A DNA stretch of 64,000 nt from an uncultured Clostridium sp. (GTDB taxonomy: Bacteria; Bacillota; Clostridia; TANB77; CAG-508), in NCBI GenBank assembly GCA_947648495.1, contig CANSOA010000004.1, positions 1-64,000 on the forward strand, written 5' to 3'. Of the stretch, positions 40,368-50,106 are shown piece by piece (the first letter of the stretch is position 1; each line of letters opens with the position of its first letter). The notes beneath the pieces were generated by a model. The model made no database searches. It was not told the DNA's origin and saw nothing but the letters and a program-made list of their open reading frames with translations. The translations under genes and the position numbers were made by a program.

Positions 40368-40784
40368 TTATGCTTTTTTTGGTCTTTTAGCTCCGTATTT
40401 TGAACGAGCTTGCATTCTGTCTTTTACACCTGCTGTATCTAAGGTTCCTCTGATGATGTGATATCTCACACCTGGCAAGTCTTTTACCCTTCCACCTCTG
40501 ATTAATACAACACTGTGTTCTTGCAAATTGTGTCCTACACCTGGAATGTATGAAGTAACTTCATATCCATTAGAAAGTTTAACTCTGGCAACTTTTCTTA
40601 AAGCTGAGTTTGGTTTTTTAGGTGTTACAGTTTTAACAACCGTACATACACCTCTTTTTTGTGGTGCTCTGTTATCTGTTTGCACTTTTTTTCTTGAGTT
40701 ATATCCTTTTTGTAATGCAGGAGCTGTTGATTTTGAAGTTGATGATTTTCTTCCTTTTCTTACTAATTGATTAATAGTTGGCAT
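40368..40784 (-). CDS. rpsL: 30S ribosomal protein S12
   Basis: The 138-aa protein has [11 protein letters not shown] at the start and the decoding-centre loops [13 protein letters not shown] and GVRYHIIRG. First gene of the str operon, with AGAGGTG before the ATG. Confidence 0.99.
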   Translation of the reverse strand: MPTINQLVRKGRKSSTSKSTAPALQKGYNSRKKVQTDNRAPQKRGVCTVVKTVTPKKPNSALRKVARVKLSNGYEVTSYIPGVGHNLQEHSVVLIRGGRVKDLPGVRYHIIRGTLDTAGVKDRMQARSKYGAKRPKKA

Positions 40785-40869
40785 TCTTGTTTTTTCACCT
40801 CTTTTCTTTTTAAAAAAATAATACTCTTTAGACTTACGGAAGATTAATTTCCAGCTATAAGCGTATAAT

Positions 40870-40898
40870 ATTTTATCACCCTTTTTCTAATAAGTCAA
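40870..40898 (-). promoter_or_regulatory. str operon promoter
   Basis: On the reverse strand TTGACT (40898-40893), 17 bases, TAAAAT (40875-40870), with a leader of about 80 bases to rpsL. Confidence 0.7.
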
Positions 40899-41058
40899 TG
40901 ATTTTTGGGAAAATTTTCATAAAAATCTTCCTATTTTTCATTTAAACTCTTTATTTCCGTAAGAAAAGCCTAAAAACGCCTTCTTATCTATTCTCAAACC
41001 TCATCCAAAATTGCATTTTTGTAAACTCCCACCTTTATATCTTTAAAATTTCAAAAAA

Positions 41059-41085
41059 GTAGGGGCGATTATCAATCGCCCCTAC
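41059..41085. repeat. Intergenic palindrome, GTAGGGGCGATT type
   Basis: GTAGGGGCGATT-atc-AATCGCCCCTAC, the same core as the arms of the element at 37446. Likely a dispersed family. Confidence 0.75.
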
Positions 41086-41151
41086 CATGATATTATATTC
41101 TATAAAATCTTGTTTACAAGGTATTTGGGAAAATGTAATAAAATTGTAATA

Positions 41152-42864
41152 TTAATCATTTTTATTTATAATTTTTTTGATTTCTTCAAATCTCTTAATT
41201 TTCGCAGTCGTTGTCTTAATAAAATCTTCTGTCGTCAATATCATATGTTTCATATATTTATATTTCGGCATTTCTTTATTAATTTCCTTAATTTCATTCC
41301 AAACTGTTTTCTCAAATTCTTCATCAGATTGCCCTACATATTTTTCTCTTCTAATTTCTTCATCATATTGGATTTTTACGGAAACATCAACATCATCGTC
41401 TTTGGGAAGTCCAAATACCATGCATTCTTTTACAACCTCAATTCGATTGACCAATTCTTCCAACTCTTCTGGAAAAACTTTTTTACCATTTTTCAAAACA
41501 ATTACATTTTTCTTCCTGCCTGTTATAAAAATAAAGCCTTCTTCATCCATATAACCCAAATCTCCCGTATAAAACCATCCATCCTTCAATACTTCGGCTG
41601 TCGCTTCCTCGTTTTCGTAGTAGCCAAGCATCACATTTGGTCCTTTTACACGAAGTTCGCCAATCCCATTTTCATCTTTGTCTACAATATCAACCGTTAC
41701 ATTTTTCATGGGAAATCCAACTGAACCATATTTGATATATTTATCATTTTCCGCTGAAATAACTGGCGCAGTTTCTGTTAATCCATAACCTTGAATAACA
41801 CGAATTCCTAATTCATTAAGTCCTTGTGCAACTGTTTTATCAAGTCCGGCTGCTCCACTGACGATTAATCGCATGTGTCCACCTAATTGGTCAATTATTG
41901 GCTTAAACAATTTTCTTCGGACATCAATTCCCAATTTTAATAGAAAATTACTGACTTTTTTAGCTCTGCTAATTAATTTGGTTTTTCCTTGTTTTTCAAT
42001 GGCTTTTTCGATTTTGCCATAAATGGCTTCAATAAGAAGCGGAACACCAACAAATACCGAAACTTTATATTCATGAAAGTTCTCTGAAATATACCTTAGT
42101 CCATCTGGAAATGCAGTTGCCACACCACTTGAAAGCATCACCAATTGTCCCGTTGAGCCAAATGTGTGATGATATGGCAAAAATGCTAAATTGACATCGG
42201 TTGGCAAAAATGTTTCCACACATTTCATAGAATAAATATTTTCTACAATGTTTCTTTGGGTTAACATCACGCCTTTGGAACTGGAAGTCGTGCCTGATGT
42301 AAACAACAAAATTCGCATTTCATCTGAAGCAATTTCTGTATTTTCGTAGGCTTGCACGTTTCCCTTTTGCCCAAGTGAAATGACTTCTTCTAATGTCATT
42401 GCGCCTTCGATTTTATCCATACAAATCAGTTGCTTTAAGGGAACTTCGTCTTCTTCTTTTAATTGATTAACAATGTCCCAATATTTTTCCTCAAAAATAA
42501 TGCAATCTGCTTTGCTTTGGATTAAAGAATTGCGAATTTCAATGTCTGTCAAGCCTTTATCGAGTGGAATAGCGGTCATATCTCCTAGCAAAATTGAAAC
42601 ATAACTTAATGCCCATTCGTAGCGGTTTTTTCCGATAATGGCAATTCTTTTATCTTTCATGCCTAATTCAAATAAGCCTGTTCCCAAAGCTTTGACTTGC
42701 TCGCCAAAATCCTGATAGGTGATATTTTTATATTTTACTTCTTTTTCGTTTTTCTGTTTTAAAATAAATGCAATATTTTCTGGATATTTTTGAATTGAAG
42801 CATGGATTAACTCCTTTAGATTATTAAATTTAGGATAATCATAGAAATATTCGGTACTTTTCAT
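41152..42864 (-). CDS. Long-chain acyl-CoA synthetase-like AMP-binding enzyme
   Basis: The 570-aa enzyme activates a carboxylic acid with ATP and CoA. It has LLFTSGTTSSSKGVML (P-loop), GYGLTETAPV, YTGDLGYMDEEGFIFITGRKKNVIV and a C-terminal lysine region (KTTTAKIKR). Length and the 120-aa insertion after the first motif fit FadD/AcsL-like ligases. GGAAG precedes the ATG. It is divergent from the DUF1836 regulator at 42998. Confidence 0.9.
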   Translation of the reverse strand: MKSTEYFYDYPKFNNLKELIHASIQKYPENIAFILKQKNEKEVKYKNITYQDFGEQVKALGTGLFELGMKDKRIAIIGKNRYEWALSYVSILLGDMTAIPLDKGLTDIEIRNSLIQSKADCIIFEEKYWDIVNQLKEEDEVPLKQLICMDKIEGAMTLEEVISLGQKGNVQAYENTEIASDEMRILLFTSGTTSSSKGVMLTQRNIVENIYSMKCVETFLPTDVNLAFLPYHHTFGSTGQLVMLSSGVATAFPDGLRYISENFHEYKVSVFVGVPLLIEAIYGKIEKAIEKQGKTKLISRAKKVSNFLLKLGIDVRRKLFKPIIDQLGGHMRLIVSGAAGLDKTVAQGLNELGIRVIQGYGLTETAPVISAENDKYIKYGSVGFPMKNVTVDIVDKDENGIGELRVKGPNVMLGYYENEEATAEVLKDGWFYTGDLGYMDEEGFIFITGRKKNVIVLKNGKKVFPEELEELVNRIEVVKECMVFGLPKDDDVDVSVKIQYDEEIRREKYVGQSDEEFEKTVWNEIKEINKEMPKYKYMKHMILTTEDFIKTTTAKIKRFEEIKKIINKND

Positions 42865-42997
42865 ACATCTTCCTTTCTATTATCTAGTTTTCAAAACTAT
42901 TATATCTTATATAAAATATAATGTCAATTCTTTTGTTGCAATTTTTAATAATTTATGTTATTATATAAATATTATATTCGAAAGGAATGATTTTATC

Positions 42998-43570
42998 ATG
43001 GAAAAAATAAAACAAAATTTAGATATTTCTTCAAAAATCGCACATCACTCCATTCCCAAATGGTCGGATTTACCAGAAATTGATTTATACATGGATCAAG
43101 TGATTGCTTTAATGGAAAAATATTTGATTGACAGTTCCTATCAAGACGCAAAATTAATTACTCCTTCCATGATAAATAACTACGTAAAATTGGGTATTAT
43201 GCCTGCACCAGTCAAGAAAAAATATTCACGTGAACATTTGGCTTACCTTGTTATCATATGCAGTTTAAAACAAGTGATGCCAATTCCAAATATTAAAGCT
43301 ATGATTGATATTCGATTACAAAAAAATACTATTGCAGAAACACTAGATTTTTATAGTAATTTGTACGATTTTACATTTCATACACTTTTAGAAACCTGTG
43401 ATAATTACTTAAATTCTGAAGGCTCAAACATTTCAAGTTTAGAAGACACCTCGCTTTTTACAGCTATCGCAGCAACAAATTGTAGAAATATTTCAAATAA
43501 ACTATTTTATTTGAACAATTCACAAAAACAAAAAAGTAAAAAACCAAAAAAGAAAAAAAAAGAGGATTAA
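42998..43570 (+). CDS. DUF1836 family regulator-like protein
   Basis: The 190-aa protein has the DUF1836 core: ITPSMINNYVKLGIMPAPVKKKYSREHLAYLVIICSLKQV, a MerR-like winged helix. The C-terminus is a Lys-rich tail (KQKSKKPKKKKKED). Probably a DNA-binding regulator; target unknown, perhaps the divergent acyl-CoA ligase. GAAAGGA precedes the ATG. Confidence 0.85.
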   Translation: MEKIKQNLDISSKIAHHSIPKWSDLPEIDLYMDQVIALMEKYLIDSSYQDAKLITPSMINNYVKLGIMPAPVKKKYSREHLAYLVIICSLKQVMPIPNIKAMIDIRLQKNTIAETLDFYSNLYDFTFHTLLETCDNYLNSEGSNISSLEDTSLFTAIAATNCRNISNKLFYLNNSQKQKSKKPKKKKKED

Positions 43571-43749
43571 ATAATAGTGTGCATCAAATTTAAAATTGTC
43601 GATTTTCCAGAACCATTGTTGCCATACAAGACTGTAATAGGTTCAAAAACAAATACATCTGGCTCTTTGTTTTTTAACACGTTATAGGGATATATATTGG
43701 AATTTGATATTTTATCCTTTGCTAATTTGAAGGTTTTTAAATAAATCAT
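43567..43749 (-). pseudogene. N-terminal remnant of an AAA ATPase
   Basis: 60 aa end shortly after a full Walker A (VLYGNNGSGKSTILNLMHTII). Relatives are AAA ATPases of over 200 aa; everything after the P-loop is missing. Its stop overlaps the end of the DUF1836 gene. No CGG lies at the break, so this is true truncation, probably by a deletion at the 43567 junction. Confidence 0.7.
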
Positions 43750-43925
43750 CGTCTCACTTTCCTTTTAAGAATTGGTCCCTTTATTTTAAAACATATGTTT
43801 GTTTTTGTCAAGCTTTTTTCAAAAAAATAGAGCATATTTTTAAAAATATCCCCTATCTTTTATTATATCATATTTATGTAAATTTGTCAATTGACAAACT
43901 CTAAAATTTGTGCTCTCACTTCATT

Positions 43926-45381
43926 TTACTCATTTTCCTTCAATCGCCAAACTGAAACACTTCCATCTCTACACCAAAATTCTCCATTTCCTTCTGCATC
44001 AACCGTCACAATTTCTTCACTTTTCTCCAAACAATTAAAAAACTGCTTTCCTGCAAAATCTATTCCCATATTCATTTTTATGCTTCCGCCTGTTGTGTCA
44101 GTCATAACAACTGCAATGCCAGAATTAGGATGCTCAAAATCTCCTTTTCTGACAAAACCGATTAAATTAGGATTTTCAAAATAATCAATTTGTTCACCAT
44201 AACTATAGAACTTTCGTGTTTTTAAAATTTCATCTAACATCTCATTTTTAGCCGAAACTTGCTTTTCCTCAATCCCATAATAATCCCCATAAAATACACA
44301 AGGCATACCTTCTTTTCGCAAACAAATTAGGCTGTAGGCTTGTGGTTTGAACCAATCGGGTACCCATGAAGACAGAGCTTGACCGTTCTTGTGTGTCATG
44401 GTTATCCACAAATGTTACCGTTTTTTGTGGATTGGTTTGTACTAAAGTTCCATCAAAAATGGTTCTCATATCAAATTCGCCGTTGCTCGTTGCGGCTCGG
44501 TAGAAATTGTAGTGTAAGGGAACATCAAATAATTTCATACATCCTTGTGTTTTTTCTATGTATTGTTGGATTGTATCGATATTGGTGCTCCAGTATTCTC
44601 CAACTACAAATAATTGTTTATTGCTTTTTTGTTTTACTTCTTCTAGCCATTCTGGAAAAAACTCTGCTCGAATATGCTTTACAGCATCTAGTCGGAAACC
44701 GTCAGCACCAGTTGTTTCCAAATACCATTTTCCCCAATTTTGCAATTCAACGACAACATCATGATTATTTAAATCAATATCAGCTCCCATTAAATAGTCA
44801 AAATTTCCTTTTTCTTTGTCAACATTTTCATCCCAATGTTTTCCATAAAATTTATAAATAGAAGCTGTCGCTGTGTTGTCGTCCCAATCTACGCCATGAA
44901 AATGAGTCCAATTCCATTTAAAATTAGAATAGGTGTCTCCTCTTCCAGAAAAATTATATTTTGTCCAAGCTTTGATGGGTCTTGCTTCTGACAAACTAAG
45001 ATTACGATTTTCAAAATCTTCTTGAATAGCTAATACTTCTTCTGTCTCGTCGGCTCCCATTTTGTGATTTAAAACAATATCTACAATTACATGGATATTT
45101 TTCTTTTTTAAAACATCAATCGCGTTGATATATTCGTCTTTGGTTCCATATTTGGTTGGAATCGAGCCTTTTTGATTGAATTCTCCCAAATCGTATAAAT
45201 CGTAAACGCCATATCCAACATCGTTTTGACCGCTTGCTCCTTTATAGGCTGGTGGAAGCCAGACATAATTAATCCCTAATTCTTTTAAATGGTCACTGTC
45301 ATCCGATAAACGCTCCCAATGCTTGGAATCGCTTGGAAGATACCATTCAAAATATTGCATTATTGTATCTTGATTTTTCAT
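43926..45381 (-). CDS. Cytoplasmic alpha-amylase (GH13_5), read through a CGG +1 shift
   Basis: The 484-aa product lacks a signal peptide and resembles intracellular alpha-amylases. The catalytic set is present: DIVLNHKMG, GFRLDAVKH (nucleophile Asp), VVGEYWS (acid Glu), FVDNHDTQ. Frame 0 from ATG 45381 meets CGG codon 333 (44385-44383) three codons after NHDTQ's Thr and leaves the family sequence. Skipping C gives DTQE-G-QALSSWVPDWFKPQAY, as in relatives, and an open frame to 43926 (1456 = 3n+1). Unshifted translation stops 37 codons later. It overlaps the SDR gene by ATGA. Confidence 0.88.
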
Positions 45382-46176
45382 TTTTTGTTCCTTTCTGTTT
45401 CTTGATTGTTTTTGAATGATGGGGAGGTTGTTTGGTTTTTTCTTTTTTGGGAATGATAGGCTATTTCTAAAGATAGACAGGCTGGTGCTAATTTGTTTCC
45501 TGCATAAATTATTTTCATCATTTTACCTGGAATGATGACTTTTTTGTTTTTGAACATTTGGTCAATGGCATATTGGGCAACGTACTGGCTGGATAGCCCT
45601 TTAAGACTAAATCGTACGTTTGCTACATTGTCAAAGTTGGTGTTCACAGGTCCCGGACATAAAACACTTACTTGTACTTTTGAGCCTTCTTTTTTTAGCT
45701 CTTTTTGAATCGCTTTGGAAAGTGAAACAACATAATTTTTGGTTGCGTAATATGTCGCCATTAAAGGTCCAGATATAAATCCTGCAATGGAGGCTACATT
45801 TAGAATATAGCCACTGTTTTTGCGTTTCATATCTTGCAAATAGAGTTTACTTAAAATGTGAGTCGCCTTTATGTTGGTGTCAATCATGGATAGTTCTTTG
45901 TTTAAATCCGTTTTGTCAAATGTGCCAAAATCGCCAAATCCCGCATTGTTGATAAGAATATCAATGTCGTTATTGGTTTTAAAAAGTCGTGTACAATTTT
46001 CTGGATTGGAAAGATCCAAATTTTCAATTTTTACGTTTGTTTTTAATTCATTTTTCAATTCTTCTAATAAATCTTTTCTTCTGGCAACAATGACTAAATC
46101 ATAACCGACGTTTCGATAAATCGCGCGCTATATCTCTTCCAATTCCTGAGGACGCTCCTGTTATTAATGCTTTCAT
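45378..46176 (-). CDS. Short-chain dehydrogenase/reductase, read through a CGG +1 shift
   Basis: The 265-aa NAD(P)-dependent oxidoreductase has ITGASSGIGRDIAR (cofactor motif), NNAGFG, and the YATKNY catalytic Tyr-Lys pair. ATG 46176 overlaps the mscS stop (ATGA). After 23 codons frame 0 has CGG (46107-46105), TTA, TGA. Skipping C gives LSKR-G-YDLVIVARRK, standard for this family, and an open frame to 45378 (799 = 3n+1). Without the shift only the first 25 residues are made. Confidence 0.88.
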
Positions 46177-47267
46177 AGATTTTCCTTTTGCCTTTCTTCG
46201 TGATTTTCTGTTTCCGTATTTTTGACATAAACTGTTTGTGTAGGATATGCCAAATCGATATTTTCCCTTTCTACTAATTCTAATATGTTACAATAAATTT
46301 TTTCTTTTGCTGTTAAAAATTTTATGTAATCTTTTTCATTGATGTAAAGAAAAATTTTTATGTCTGAACTATAACTTGAAATTTGGTCAAGACTGACTTG
46401 CACTGTATCTGGCAAAACATTGGGATTATTTTTTAAAATCAGTTTGATTTTTTCTACGACATTTTTTATTTTTTCGGAAGTGGTCTCCATGCTTAAATTT
46501 AGTACAAATTCAAGTCTTCTACTTTTTAGTTTGTTCCAGTTAACAACGTATTCTGAAGTAATTGTTGAATTGGGAATCGTAATAATCGCATTATCGTTGG
46601 ATTTGATGCGAATACTGCGAAATGTCATATCAATTACGGTTCCTTTGTAATTCCCAATTTCAATGAAATCTCCAATATCAAATGGTTTGTCTGTTAAAAT
46701 TACGATTCCGCTTAGCAAACTTTTTACTGTGTCTTGTGCTGCCAGCGAAATGACAACTCCTCCAATTCCCAAAAGAGCAACTAAATCAGTTAAATCATAA
46801 CCAATTTCTTTTATAATGATGAAACCTGAAATAATCCATACAATGGTCTTTATTACTTTACACATGAAGTTATTCACTGCATCATTTTTGGAGTGATTGA
46901 TGTATTTTCTAAACCATTTGGAATCTTTTGCTATAAATGAATTAATGATATTTGTGGTAAATAAGATACAAATAATCTGAAAAATCGTGTTTACATGCGC
47001 TAAAGTTTGCGGATTTAATTTAAACATTCTACAAGCCAAATATAAACCTACAAAAATCCAGAAATTATTTAAAATTTTATAAACTTTGCTTTCTTTTACT
47101 TTTCCTTCATTTTTAGCTAGTTTAAACACTATCTTTAAAATAATTTGTGAAAATAGTTTTCTGAATATAAGAAAAACTAAAAATATAGCTAGTGCAATTT
47201 GAATATTAAAAATTTTTATCAAATCTCGCACATTGATTTGATTTAGAAAATTTCGTATATTTCCCAT
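46173..47267 (-). CDS. MscS-family mechanosensitive channel
   Basis: The 364-aa channel has four or five transmembrane helices, the pore helix GIGGVVISLAAQDTVKSLLSG and a beta domain (FDIGDFIEIGNYKGTVIDMTFRSIRIKSND). It releases solutes on hypo-osmotic shock. First gene of an ATGA-coupled run mscS-SDR-amylase. Confidence 0.92.
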   Translation of the reverse strand: MGNIRNFLNQINVRDLIKIFNIQIALAIFLVFLIFRKLFSQIILKIVFKLAKNEGKVKESKVYKILNNFWIFVGLYLACRMFKLNPQTLAHVNTIFQIICILFTTNIINSFIAKDSKWFRKYINHSKNDAVNNFMCKVIKTIVWIISGFIIIKEIGYDLTDLVALLGIGGVVISLAAQDTVKSLLSGIVILTDKPFDIGDFIEIGNYKGTVIDMTFRSIRIKSNDNAIITIPNSTITSEYVVNWNKLKSRRLEFVLNLSMETTSEKIKNVVEKIKLILKNNPNVLPDTVQVSLDQISSYSSDIKIFLYINEKDYIKFLTAKEKIYCNILELVERENIDLAYPTQTVYVKNTETENHEERQKENL

Positions 47268-47324
47268 TTACTCCTCCCTATTAGAAAATGGGTCGATTGC
47301 AAACTCGACCCGTTTCTTGATTTA

Positions 47325-48734
47325 TCAACCTTTATAAAATGCCTCATATGCTTTATAGGCTTGATATACGTCAAATTTACTTGTAATTTCATAAGGTGAA
47401 TGCATTGACAAAACTGGCACACCACAATCAATTACACTCATACCACGATTTGCTAAAACAACAGCAATGGTACCACCTCCGCCAATATCGACTTTGCCAA
47501 GTTCAGAAGATTGATACGAAATATTATTTTTCTCAAAAATATTTCTAATTTCTGCCACAAATTCGGCTGGTGATTCAGAAGCACCAGATTTTCCTCTTGC
47601 TCCTGTATATTTTACGATAGTTGGCCCTTTTCCAATAAAACAGCTATTTAGTTTGTCAAATGCTGATGGGAAGGTTGGGTCAAATGCACCATCTACGTCG
47701 GCTGAAATGACTTTTGAGTTGTGAAATACTTTTTCTAAGGCATTTGGCTTATTTTGATTGGTTTTATTCAAAAGTTCTGTAATAAAATATTCAAATGTTT
47801 TTGATTCCATACCTGTTACACCACAAAAACCAATTTCTTCTTTGTCACTTAATACGCAAATCGCTGTATTTTTCGGTGTTCCAATATCTAAAATTCCACG
47901 TAGAGCTGCATAACAACATACTTTATCATCTTGTCCATAACCTGCAATCATACTGCAATCCAAGCCTAAACTTTTAGCTTTAAAGGCTGGAACAAATTCG
48001 ATTTCAGAACTTGTGAAATCAATTTCTTTAATTCCATATTTGTCATTTAATAATTTTAAAATGTTTAGTTTGATTTTTTCCCCTACTTTTTCATCAGCAA
48101 ATGGAATACTTCCTGCAACAATGTTTAATTCTTCACCTTGCACGCCTTCCTTTAATTTCCTATCCATTTGTTGACTTGCCAAATGTGGCAATAAATCAGA
48201 AATTGTGAAAATTGGGTCATTTTCGTCTTCACCAATATTGACTTCCATTTTTTCACCATTTGACTTAACAAATGTTGCATGCATACTAAGTGGGATATTG
48301 GTCCATTGATATTTTTTGATTCCTCCATAGTAATGTGTTTTAAATAATCCTAAACCGCTGTCTTCATACAATGGATTTGGTTTTAAGTCAATTCTAGGCG
48401 AATCGCCATGTGCTGCCACCATGCGAATTCCATTTTCTAGTGCTTGTTCACCAATAATTCCTGCAAAAATGGCTCTATCTCGATTGGATAAAAAAACTTT
48501 ATCCCCTACATGTAATTCTTGTTTTTCGTTTAAATCCACAAAACCATTTTTCATTAAAATATCTTTTGAAGTTTTGACAATTTCTTTTTCCGTTTTCGAT
48601 GAATTCAAATAATTCATATATTCTTCTGCAAATTTGAAAACAGCATTTTTCACCTCTTCTGACATAGTCTCCCAACCTGTTTTCTTATCATTAAATAACT
48701 CTTCTTTTAATTTTTGACCTTCTGTATTTTCCAT
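47325..48734 (-). CDS. M18 family aspartyl aminopeptidase
   Basis: The 469-aa metallopeptidase has the M18 features AAHGDSPRIDLKP, SDKEEIGFCGVTG, SADVDGAFDPTF and the C-terminal VLSMHSPYEITSKFDVYQAYKAYEAF (zinc ligands His, Asp, Glu, Asp, His). It removes N-terminal residues from peptides in the cytoplasm. GGAG before the ATG; the mscS gene follows after 57 bp. Confidence 0.93.
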   Translation of the reverse strand: MENTEGQKLKEELFNDKKTGWETMSEEVKNAVFKFAEEYMNYLNSSKTEKEIVKTSKDILMKNGFVDLNEKQELHVGDKVFLSNRDRAIFAGIIGEQALENGIRMVAAHGDSPRIDLKPNPLYEDSGLGLFKTHYYGGIKKYQWTNIPLSMHATFVKSNGEKMEVNIGEDENDPIFTISDLLPHLASQQMDRKLKEGVQGEELNIVAGSIPFADEKVGEKIKLNILKLLNDKYGIKEIDFTSSEIEFVPAFKAKSLGLDCSMIAGYGQDDKVCCYAALRGILDIGTPKNTAICVLSDKEEIGFCGVTGMESKTFEYFITELLNKTNQNKPNALEKVFHNSKVISADVDGAFDPTFPSAFDKLNSCFIGKGPTIVKYTGARGKSGASESPAEFVAEIRNIFEKNNISYQSSELGKVDIGGGGTIAVVLANRGMSVIDCGVPVLSMHSPYEITSKFDVYQAYKAYEAFYKG

Positions 48735-48786
48735 AAAACTTTCTCCTCTCTTTCTTTATTCTATTTATACCTCATTTTATCAAAAA

Positions 48787-50091
48787 TTATAATATCTCGT
48801 CAACAATTTTTTCTTTGCTAACAAATTCATTTACAATTTTGTACGCTGATTTCAAACATTCTACTTGTGTTTCCAAGCCCTCAAGGCAATTTGCATGAAT
48901 ATAGGCTAAACATTCTCCTTTTTGAACTTCGTCTCCTATCTTTTTGCACAAAATCATTCCTACTCTTTTGTCTATTTCATCTTCTTTTCTCTTTCTTCCT
49001 GCACCTAAATCCACACTTATTTTTCCCACTTTTTCTGCATTTAGTTCCTTTATCCAACCACTTTTATCAGAAAGCACGGGAAGAATAATGGGAGCCTTTT
49101 CTAATTTATTTAAATCATACAAATATGAAGCATCTGCACCTTGTCTTTGTGCTAATTCTACCAATTTGTTGAACGCTTTTCCACTATGAATTACTTCCCA
49201 TATTTCACTTTCCAATTGAGCATTGCTCTGGGTCCTTCCTGCTAATTTAAGCATTTGAATACACACAGCAAAAACTACTTCTTTTAAATCTTCTGCCATT
49301 TCCCCTTGTAATGCTTTTACAGCTTCTATCAATTCCAAAATATTTCCAACAGCGTGACCCAAAGGCTGTTCCATTTTAGAAATAATACAAGATATTTTTT
49401 TATCTTTTCCTTTCCAAATTTCTTTCATGGCTTTGGCAAGTCTTTTGGCTTGCAGTTTGTTTTTCATAAAAGCGCCAGAACCATAGGTTACATCTAATAC
49501 AATTTTATTGGCTCCAGAAGCAATTTTTTTGCTCATAATGCTTGATGCAATCAGTGGTACGCTATTGACACAAGCTATGCTATCACGTAGGGTATAGATT
49601 TTTTTGTCCGCTGGCGCCAAATCTAAAGTTTGAGAAATCAAACTAATCCCAATTTCTTTGACATTATTTTTAAATTCTTCAATAGAAAGATCGGTTCGAT
49701 AGGCGGGAATCGATTGTAATTTGTCAACTGTTCCTCCTGTGATACCAAGTCCTCGTCCACTCATTTTCGCAACTGGGATTCCCATCGAAGCAATAATCGG
49801 AGAAATAATTAAGGTTACTTTATCTCCAACTCCGCCTGTACTATGTTTGTCAACAACGTTGTCTGCTATATCACTCAAATCTAACTTTTCGCCAGAATCT
49901 GCCATTGCCATTGTCATGGCTAAAATTTCGTCTTCATTCATGCCATTGATGCAAATCGCCATTAGTAAGGCAGAAGCTTGATAGTCTGGAATTTCACCTT
50001 TTGTGTATTCATCAATAAAATATTTTATTTCGCCTTTGGTAAGTTCTTTTCCTATTCTCTTTTTATTAATAATTTCAATTATATTCATCAT
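48787..50091 (-). CDS. pdp: Pyrimidine-nucleoside phosphorylase, copy 1
   Basis: The 434-aa enzyme splits thymidine, deoxyuridine or uridine with phosphate. It has the glycosyltransferase-family signature VDKHSTGGVGDKVTLI, KMSGRGLGITGGTVDKLQSIPAYRT and a C-terminal lipoyl-like domain. AAAGGAG before ATGATG. It follows the second paralogue by 15 bp and needs no frameshift. Expected CGG-free. Confidence 0.93.
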   Translation of the reverse strand: MMNIIEIINKKRIGKELTKGEIKYFIDEYTKGEIPDYQASALLMAICINGMNEDEILAMTMAMADSGEKLDLSDIADNVVDKHSTGGVGDKVTLIISPIIASMGIPVAKMSGRGLGITGGTVDKLQSIPAYRTDLSIEEFKNNVKEIGISLISQTLDLAPADKKIYTLRDSIACVNSVPLIASSIMSKKIASGANKIVLDVTYGSGAFMKNKLQAKRLAKAMKEIWKGKDKKISCIISKMEQPLGHAVGNILELIEAVKALQGEMAEDLKEVVFAVCIQMLKLAGRTQSNAQLESEIWEVIHSGKAFNKLVELAQRQGADASYLYDLNKLEKAPIILPVLSDKSGWIKELNAEKVGKISVDLGAGRKRKEDEIDKRVGMILCKKIGDEVQKGECLAYIHANCLEGLETQVECLKSAYKIVNEFVSKEKIVDEIL

Positions 50092-50106
50092 TTTCTCCTT
50101 TGTATT

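Noticed and set aside
41110..41724. Forward ORF of 204 codons opposite the acyl-CoA ligase
   Set aside because: It is Phe- and Ile-rich antisense of a clear enzyme gene.
43567..43749. Truncated ATPase as an eighth CGG shift
   Set aside because: No CGG is in the frame and no continuation of the ATPase exists in any frame after the stop.
44383..44385. Systematic sequencing or assembly error at CGG
   Set aside because: CGG occurs many times in other frames (ACG-GGN, GAC-GGN, GCG-GAN) without disturbing a gene, so an error tied to the sequence itself is unlikely. It can still be settled by independent reads.
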